Below are positions 58,148 to 64,000 of a stretch of DNA of 64,000 nucleotides, in pieces; positions within the stretch are counted from its first letter, which is position 1; each line of letters begins with the position of its first letter. A program made the position numbers and the translations under genes. Origin of the DNA: Scalesia atractyloides (Eukaryota > Streptophyta > Magnoliopsida > Asterales > Asteraceae). The DNA lies in assembly GCA_947069175.1 (NCBI GenBank), contig CAMTDV010000012.1, positions 38,968,341 through 39,032,340 on the forward strand, in the 5' to 3' direction. A model generated the notes under the pieces. The model was not told the DNA's origin. It saw nothing but the letters and a program-made list of their open reading frames with translations, and ran no database searches.

Positions 58148-58703
58148 AATCAGTCTTAGTTATTAGTTGAATAACTCTAACATGATTAGTAGATGATAAA
58201 TAAGAGTTTTATAATCAGTTTATCATATCGTTTTAGTTCTCAAGAAATCACATAAATTAAGGCAATCTTGTACCAATCATATAGATCCAACAACTTCTTG
58301 ATAGAATAAAGTTACATAAAAGTTCCATAGCCACGTGCTCCTATGATCTCTACAAATCTTATCATATACAGTCAGCACTTGAAGTAAACAAACCAAATTA
58401 AATAAAATAAAATAATCACATAAAAACAAGTCAACAAGTTGCAATTTAAAAGACAATTTTCTCCTTTCTTTCTCAACAAAATTACAATAACATTGTTAAA
58501 CCCCGCTCTCCCCTCTTACAAGTCTCTTTTCTAAATCACTAACAAGGAAATTAACCTTTTGCCCCTCATCTGGCTTGTTATTCCTCTCTCCAAACACATA
58601 TACACATTTGAACCCCCAAAGGCACATTTCATAAACAAGAATTTACCTCTACATTAACAGAACAAAACAAAATTCTAGACCCCTCATCAAAATTTGCCTC
58701 TCC
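58148..58703 (-). other. 3' flank and probable 3' UTR of the host gene
   Basis: No gene. The first ~300 bases are AT-rich; the part next to the stop codon at 58704 is C/T-rich on the plus strand and probably belongs to the gene's 3' UTR. Confidence 0.4.
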
Positions 58704-60101
58704 TTAAGCAACGGCTGAGATACCGCGGGAGTTGAACCCCACGATCCTAACTGTAGGGTGCTTTTGGCCTTGAGCACAGCTTCCTCGAGCCGATGAAGAG
58801 GGTGAGGCTTCAAAAGCATGTGAAAATGGGTTCGGATCTTCCTTACCAAACTGTGCATCTTGGACCAAAGGGTTGGATGCCCTGTTCGGTGGAGAACCAC
58901 AAAAGAATGGTGGTGACAATGGTTCAGGATTATTGACTTTCTCACCATCGTAACATTCCTATAAGAAAAGTATGAGGAAAAACATCAATGACAAACAAAA
59001 ATATACATATACTTAATCTTATGTAATTGACAATATGATCAAGCTTTATTATTTCATTACCAAATCAAATGCTTTTGTCTTTTGAGGCGATAATCTCTAC
59101 CATCCATTCAAATGATCCAATCCAATGGCCAAAATTGATATCTTTGTTCTTAATTATTTAATTCAATAAAGTAAAACATAAACAAAGTCTTATGAAACTT
59201 AATTTTGTCCATTAAATTCAAAGTAGGGGGAGGAGGGAGTAATGTAACATTAAACACTCCATTAATTCTAAGTAGATAAAACCTCAACTTGTTTCATCAA
59301 AACTTAAATATACATTTTTTGAATACTTCATTTCGATGACAAAACAAATAATAAAATTTAATAAATAAATAAAACCGATAAATGTTGTAAATTTCATCAA
59401 TTTCCTAAATTATCATATTGTTATCAATCAAGTCTATATGGAATATTATTAGGATGACCAAAAAGAGGAATGCAAAGCTAGGCCAAAAAAAATGTATAAA
59501 AATCAATAAATTAGTCTGAAATATATTTAAAAAAAGTTCACCGGAAACAAACAAAATCTTGGACTGCAATGACTTTCAAATCACAAACGAATAAACAATT
59601 TAACACTACTTAAATCCTAACATAACAAAACAAATAATATAAAAAAAATTAGAAGCTTTCACGGAGCTTTGACTCGTTCTAATTACCGAAAATCATGTGT
59701 GACCAAAGTGAAAAACTGGGATGTAAACAATACGAAAATAAAAAAAAATACCTTGGTGAGAATCATGTCTAGAAGCTCCGTCCTGGATTTTGATTCAGTT
59801 TGATGACTGTTTAAAACATCAAAAAAAAAAAAAAAAAAAACGTTATTAACAGCTGCAAATATATATAATATATATAATATATATATATATATATATAAAC
59901 AAAAATTATCAAAATAAAAGTATACATGTGGAGAGAGTGAGCAGATGAGGAGGGTATGATGGATTCTTTGAGGAGACGCAAACGACGAGGTTTGGGGCAA
60001 ACGACGTCGTTGATGGTCTCTCCAACGGTGTTTTGCTCTGCTGTTGATTTGCAAACACAAAACGGTTCATCATATCGAGACTCTTTGAATGCGAGGCAAA
60101 A
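58704..60101 (-). CDS. Small conserved plant protein of unknown function, three exons
   Basis: The only host gene I can support. Exon 3 (58704-58958) encodes ECYDGEKVNNPEPLSPPFFC, then GSPPNRASNPLVQDAQFG and VRIVGFNSRGISAVA, stop; exon 2 (59752-59806) encodes HQTESKSRTELLDMILTK; exon 1 (59926 up to 60101) encodes VGETINDVVCPKPRRLRLLK. Junctions are AT/GTATAC to ACAG/T, then AAG/GTATTT to TATAG/GAA, with phase kept throughout. The conserved blocks CPKPRR, ELLDMILTK, PPFFCGSPPxRASNPLxQDAxFG recall an uncharacterised plant family (from memory, Arabidopsis At1g16500/At1g79160-like). No domain of known function is seen. No in-frame ATG exists in exon 1: ATGATGAAC at about 60066-60074 is out of frame by one, so either an upstream exon exists (an open 35-codon frame 60187-60291 with a donor AAG/GTCTCT is a candidate), or there is a frameshift. 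Confidence 0.75.
59821..59897. repeat. A20 and (TA)n runs in intron 1
   Basis: A run of 20 A at 59821-59840, directly upstream (minus strand) of the exon 2 acceptor, forms its polypyrimidine tract; a TA-rich run follows at 59859-59897. Confidence 0.8.
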
Positions 60102-61902
60102 TCAACAACACCACCTACATAGAAACATAATATTCATGATGAGCTTCTAAAATTGAATCCGAAAATGGCGTACAAGAGAGAGAGACCTTGGTTGAAGGGA
60201 TGTTAGTTATTTGGCAGAGAGAGAGAGAGAGAAGGAGAATTGATGGGGTGAAGAGAGGAAGCTTGAAATGGGAGGTGGGATGACTATTCATGGAAAAGGG
60301 ATGAGAGAGATTTACAAAATATATTTTTTTTTCTTTTTAGGTATTTCTTATTTCTTTTAAGTTCATATTATATTTACAATTCTTTTAGGATATTTCTTCT
60401 TATCTTATTTGTTTTCTCTTGTAATTTAATGCAACAAATTTATTAATTAATTGTAACATTATACAACAATATTTCTGTATATTATAAAAGAAATATTTGT
60501 GAAGGTCATGTACATGTATTTATCTTAGAATCGAATCATATAACTTTTTTGTATCTATTTATTTGAATGTGATTTACAATACAATTATATAATTGTTTTT
60601 GTTTCCATCCCTCACTATTTATAGAATTAACTTATTAGCGCATCAGCAATGGGTGGTCTTCATGGATGCTGTCCCCCTGCACGCAATTCTTCTCACACTC
60701 CCCTCATCTCTCATGGATAGCATTGTTCAGTGCATACGCCTTACTTTCCTACCTCTCTCTTTCATATGATGACATGTTCTTAACAAAAAAGACGACACCC
60801 CTATTATAACGCTATTATACATATCAAACGTTATATATGATACATGATAACACTAAAATATCATACTTATAATGACATATATAAAAATATTAAAATGATA
60901 CAGTTAGGAATGTATACTATAAGTAAGTTCCATCATTCTATAATAAATGGTTGTGCCTCTTGAATCTTGTCCATCTGTGATTCAAAATTTCGATGGTCTT
61001 AAAAAATATACCCAACTTTTGATTTTTACTGTAAGAGTGATAATAATTTGATGTAAAAGTAAGCACGTGAAATGTGAAACTAAAGCAAGTGCAAAAGGTT
61101 CGAAATAACAGTTAGCAATTAAGAAGAAAAAAAAGGATATTGATATAATATGATTAAAGTCAACCACTTAAGGTACGGTTAAATCATGAGTTGAATTGTT
61201 ACTAACACTTTTGAAATTTTCAAAGTCGTTTATCAATTGAAACCAAAAAGAATATATCGTTAAAAAAACCTTTAAATTTGAGTGAACAAAAACAAAGATA
61301 ATTGTAATTGTAATAACTGAAATTTTATTTCTTATAATAAAATATATAATCTATATATAATATATCGTACAAAAAAACCTTTAAATTTGAGTGATACAAA
61401 AACAAAGACACTTGTAATTGTAATAGCTGAAATTTTATTTCTTATAATAAAATATATAATCTAAAATTATATGATACAAAGAATATGTTGAGTAATTTCT
61501 GATATAATTGGAGTTAATCTGAACTCTAGAGTTAAATATGGAATTATATAAATTTAGGCAAGTTTTATCAAATTGAATGATTAAAAATATAGGTATTTAA
61601 TTAATCAACTACTTATCTAAATTCAAAGAACTTAATTAATTACTTGAAGATAAAATATACGTTTAATAAATAAGTAACTTACTTTTTAATTAACTTTATT
61701 TGAATTTCAAAATTTAAAAATTAAAATATAAAAAGATTAAACAAGAGAAACAGGGAAAAAAGTCTTAAACTCAACTCACTGGGTTATGACACATAATGCA
61801 GTTAAAAAAACCCTTATTTATTAGTCATAAAATTGTTCACCAGCTGATAATAATATATCAAATATTTTTTTATTACTAGCTATTTAAAATTTCAAGTAAA
61901 TT

Positions 61903-61934
<32 letters not shown>

Positions 61935-62565
61935 CAAATTGCAATCTTTGTCTTTTTTCTTTAAAACTTACGCAAAAGTTCCTTTATTTTGTAAATTTTA
62001 CATGCTCTTTGTTCTTTAAACCAACTGATGTTAACTTTTTAGTTAACTTTAAGGTAAGAAGATAATTTTGTTCAAAGGACATAATCCGAAATTTGTTTAT
62101 AAATGACATAACCTGTAATTTACTTAAATTGTTTTATTTTATTTTATTTCTTTTCTTTTACTTTTATTTTATTAAATTTGTCGCCATTGCTTTATCGATT
62201 ACTTTAAAAATAATTGTAATTCATTAACATATTTTTTTAAATATGAGTTTTTATAATTTATTTATTTTCATTTGTTTGATTAAATTATTTCCTATTTTTT
62301 ATTTTACAAATGATATAAATTTTATACTATGTTTCACATAAACATTGGTATTATCGAGTTATTTTTTATCACTTCCACAATTATTATATGTTATACGAAC
62401 GCAATTTTCACCAAAATATGGAGAAAAATAAGCAAGTTGGTCTCGCGTTACAATAGGTCGGTTTAAACTATGATTTTCTATAAAAATTTGAAATTTTGTA
62501 ACGTCATCTTTAAAGCAATTGGTTATTTTAGACGTATTATAATATGTCTGATGTACGCTTGATGT
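60102..62565. other. AT-rich non-coding stretch upstream of the host gene
   Basis: The part near 60210-60240 has a CT/GA microsatellite typical of plant 5' UTRs (minus strand). A tandem duplication occupies 61252-61467, and a (TA)n run lies at 61907-61936. No other gene is recognised. Confidence 0.6.
61252..61467. repeat. Two-copy 109-bp tandem duplication
   Basis: Copies at about 61252-61360 and 61361-61467 share AAAAAAACCTTTAAATTTGA, AATTGTAATTGTAATA and TTTCTTATAATAAAATATAT with a constant 109-base offset and few differences. Confidence 0.88.
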
Positions 62566-64000
62566 TGTCACACCCTAACCCGCAGCGGATATGGTAGTCA
62601 GGGCATGATTGGGTTTTCATTAAAGCTCATGACATTTACTATAATAACGTTTCATATTTATTATTCCAAATTAAAAGGAAAAATTTCAACCAACACATAA
62701 TCCATACAAGCACAAATTCTTCTAAACAAGACATTCAAGTAACAATTTATTCTTCTTCTAAGGCTCATCCCTATTGTGTTCCTTGCTTCAACCTGATCAC
62801 CTGTATCATGTGTAAAAATAGATATTTGGGATCAACAAAAGTTGGCGAGTGAATCTCATTTAAACATTAGAAATAAATGATATGTTGATTAATTTAATAA
62901 AAATGTGCATAAACCAAATATGAGCAAAATCTATCCACAAACCACATAATCATCTAGTAATGTACACGAGAGCACGATAAACGATGTGCTGTGAGATCAA
63001 GGCTCAATCAAACGGAGCCGATCTAATTAGGCGACGCGATGCTCTACCCGTATGAAACGGGGAACTGATGGGCCTAATGTGAATGCTTAACTGAAATGAG
63101 AAAGTATAACCATAAATAACAATAAACCAAATATCACATAACACGTTAGTTCATATAATGGTAGTAGCACAAGTGTTGAATAAATGAGATAAACAAAACG
63201 ACACATGATACACCCCAAAACATGAATAAAAGGGGGAGTTTGTAGGAATTCACTCACAGTGGGTGCGTCCTTGATTTGATAACGAGCGCGCACGATTTAA
63301 AGATTCCAACTGACGGAAAAACTAACCTAAATATTCACGTAATAATTCGGTAAATATATTTCTTTATTAAAATTGGTATTTTTATTTAAATGAATTTTAT
63401 TAGACTTTTTGGATGATTTTATAGTATTTGTTACTAATTTTTATGGTTAAAAAAAGACTTATTTAATTAAATATTTTTATAGTTTTTTGGGAAAAAATAT
63501 AAAGAAAAAGGTTAATTAAAAAATATACCCTTCAGCGGGTCGAACCGGTTCGATTGGATGATTTTGGGGTCGTGTGGGACTCGAACGCGTGACCTCTCGT
63601 ATACGTGCACGCAGCTCTACCAACTGAGCTACGTGTCTAACCCGGAATATATCCATTTTTAATTACATATATACACATATTAGGTTAAACCATATTCTGA
63701 TTTTATTCAAAAAGGTTTGATAATTTCATAAACATGTAACCGACCGGACTCGAACCCGCGACCAAAGCTTCGTGTTGCACACAGCCCGACTAATTGGGCT
63801 GTGAGAGTAACCCGGAGGATATGGGTTTTTAATTAGTTATATACACAATCTGAAACACGTTATATGTAAGTTGTAAAAAGGTTTGGATTATTTAAGGAAG
63901 TCGGCAGCGTGTGTGAGACTCGAACCCGGGTCACTTCGTTTAAGATGCACACAGTCCACCACTGGACTGTGTGTCTAACCCGGTATAAACACCGGTTTTA
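62566..64000 (-). mobile_element. LTR end of a Ty3-type element on the minus strand (incomplete)
   Basis: Plus-strand TGTCACACCCTAACCC at 62566 is the reverse complement of a GGGTGTGACA LTR end, as in element F. No primer-binding site follows on its 3' side, so it is a 3' or solo LTR. The sequence runs off the window. It includes the tandem tRNA-like units. No coding sequence was found. Confidence 0.5.
63571..63983 (-). repeat. Three tandem ~170-bp units with tRNA-like boxes
   Basis: Plus-strand GACTCGAAC occurs at 63578, 63747 and 63917; on the minus strand it is part of the B-box form GTTCGAGTC. Each is followed by a hairpin with 10-bp arms (starts 63608, 63778, 63948: exact 170-base spacing) and then AACCCGG. 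The first unit also has an A-box-like TAGCTCAGTTGG (minus). Cloverleaf acceptor stems do not pair, so these are not tRNA genes. Confidence 0.75.

Noticed and set aside
60641..60850. Possible MITE (GCATCAGCAATGGGTGG region)
   Set aside because: The text resembles ends of some small DNA transposons, but I found no inverted terminal repeat or TSD.
61895..62130. Possible second MULE-like inverted repeat (AAGTAAATTAC ... GTAATTTACTT)
   Set aside because: Only about 11 terminal bases pair; the inner arms do not, and no 9-bp duplication is visible.
63571..63650. A functional tRNA gene on the minus strand
   Set aside because: A and B box words are present, but acceptor and anticodon stems do not pair and two more diverged copies follow in tandem.

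Overview
Plant nuclear DNA, eudicot and most likely Asteraceae (inferred from the style of the retrotransposon polyproteins and LTRs; not proven here). The window is almost entirely transposable elements: AT-rich spacer, long LTRs, decayed gag-pol frames full of stops and frameshifts, and one recognisable host gene near the right end. There are no bacterial or organellar genes.

Layout. 1-4425: decayed sequence with an old LTR/gag remnant. 4426-56040: one deep nest of insertions, which I resolved by matching LTR ends and target-site duplications (TSDs). From oldest to youngest: (A) an Athila-like Ty3 element (LTR 4426-~7440, gag 7441-8403, tentatively protease 54836-55560), with a separate solo LTR at 4846-6204 (TSD ATACT); (B) a truncated LTR (8404-9716 + 54524-54835); (D) a solo LTR in four pieces (9717-10007, 38665-38841, 52102-52837, 54063-54523); (E) a solo LTR (10008-11707 + 38653-38664, TSD GTGTT); (F) a 26.9-kb chromovirus-type Ty3 element (11708-38647, TSD CACGC) with 3.4-kb LTRs; (C) a 13.3-kb Athila element (12461-25726) inside F's 5' LTR; and, inserted separately into D, (G) a 13.3-kb Copia element on the minus strand (38842-52096, TSD AAGAT) and a 1.2-kb Mutator-like element (52838-54053, TSD TTTAGGATT).

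Right flank. 57690-58147 is the poly(A)-tailed 3' end of a LINE. 58704-60101 (minus) holds a small three-exon host gene of a conserved plant family of unknown function. 62566-64000 is the end of another LTR on the minus strand; it contains three ~170-bp tandem units with tRNA-like boxes and a covarying hairpin.

How the parts work together. The elements copied themselves as autonomous (F, C, G) or non-autonomous units. All copies seen here are coding-dead, though LTRs, primer-binding sites, polypurine tracts and TATA boxes are often still readable. The most unusual signals are regulatory: (1) dyads of the form CGCG-N3-CGCG or CACG-N3-CGTG, always with a 3-nt spacer, in LTRs of five different families and upstream of ORF3 in C; (2) clusters of ATCCGGAT-type palindromes in both untranslated intervals of G; (3) a duplicated polypurine tract flanking the extra ORF of G; (4) an extra ORF plus a 36-bp repeat array ahead of gag in F; (5) the tRNA-like array.
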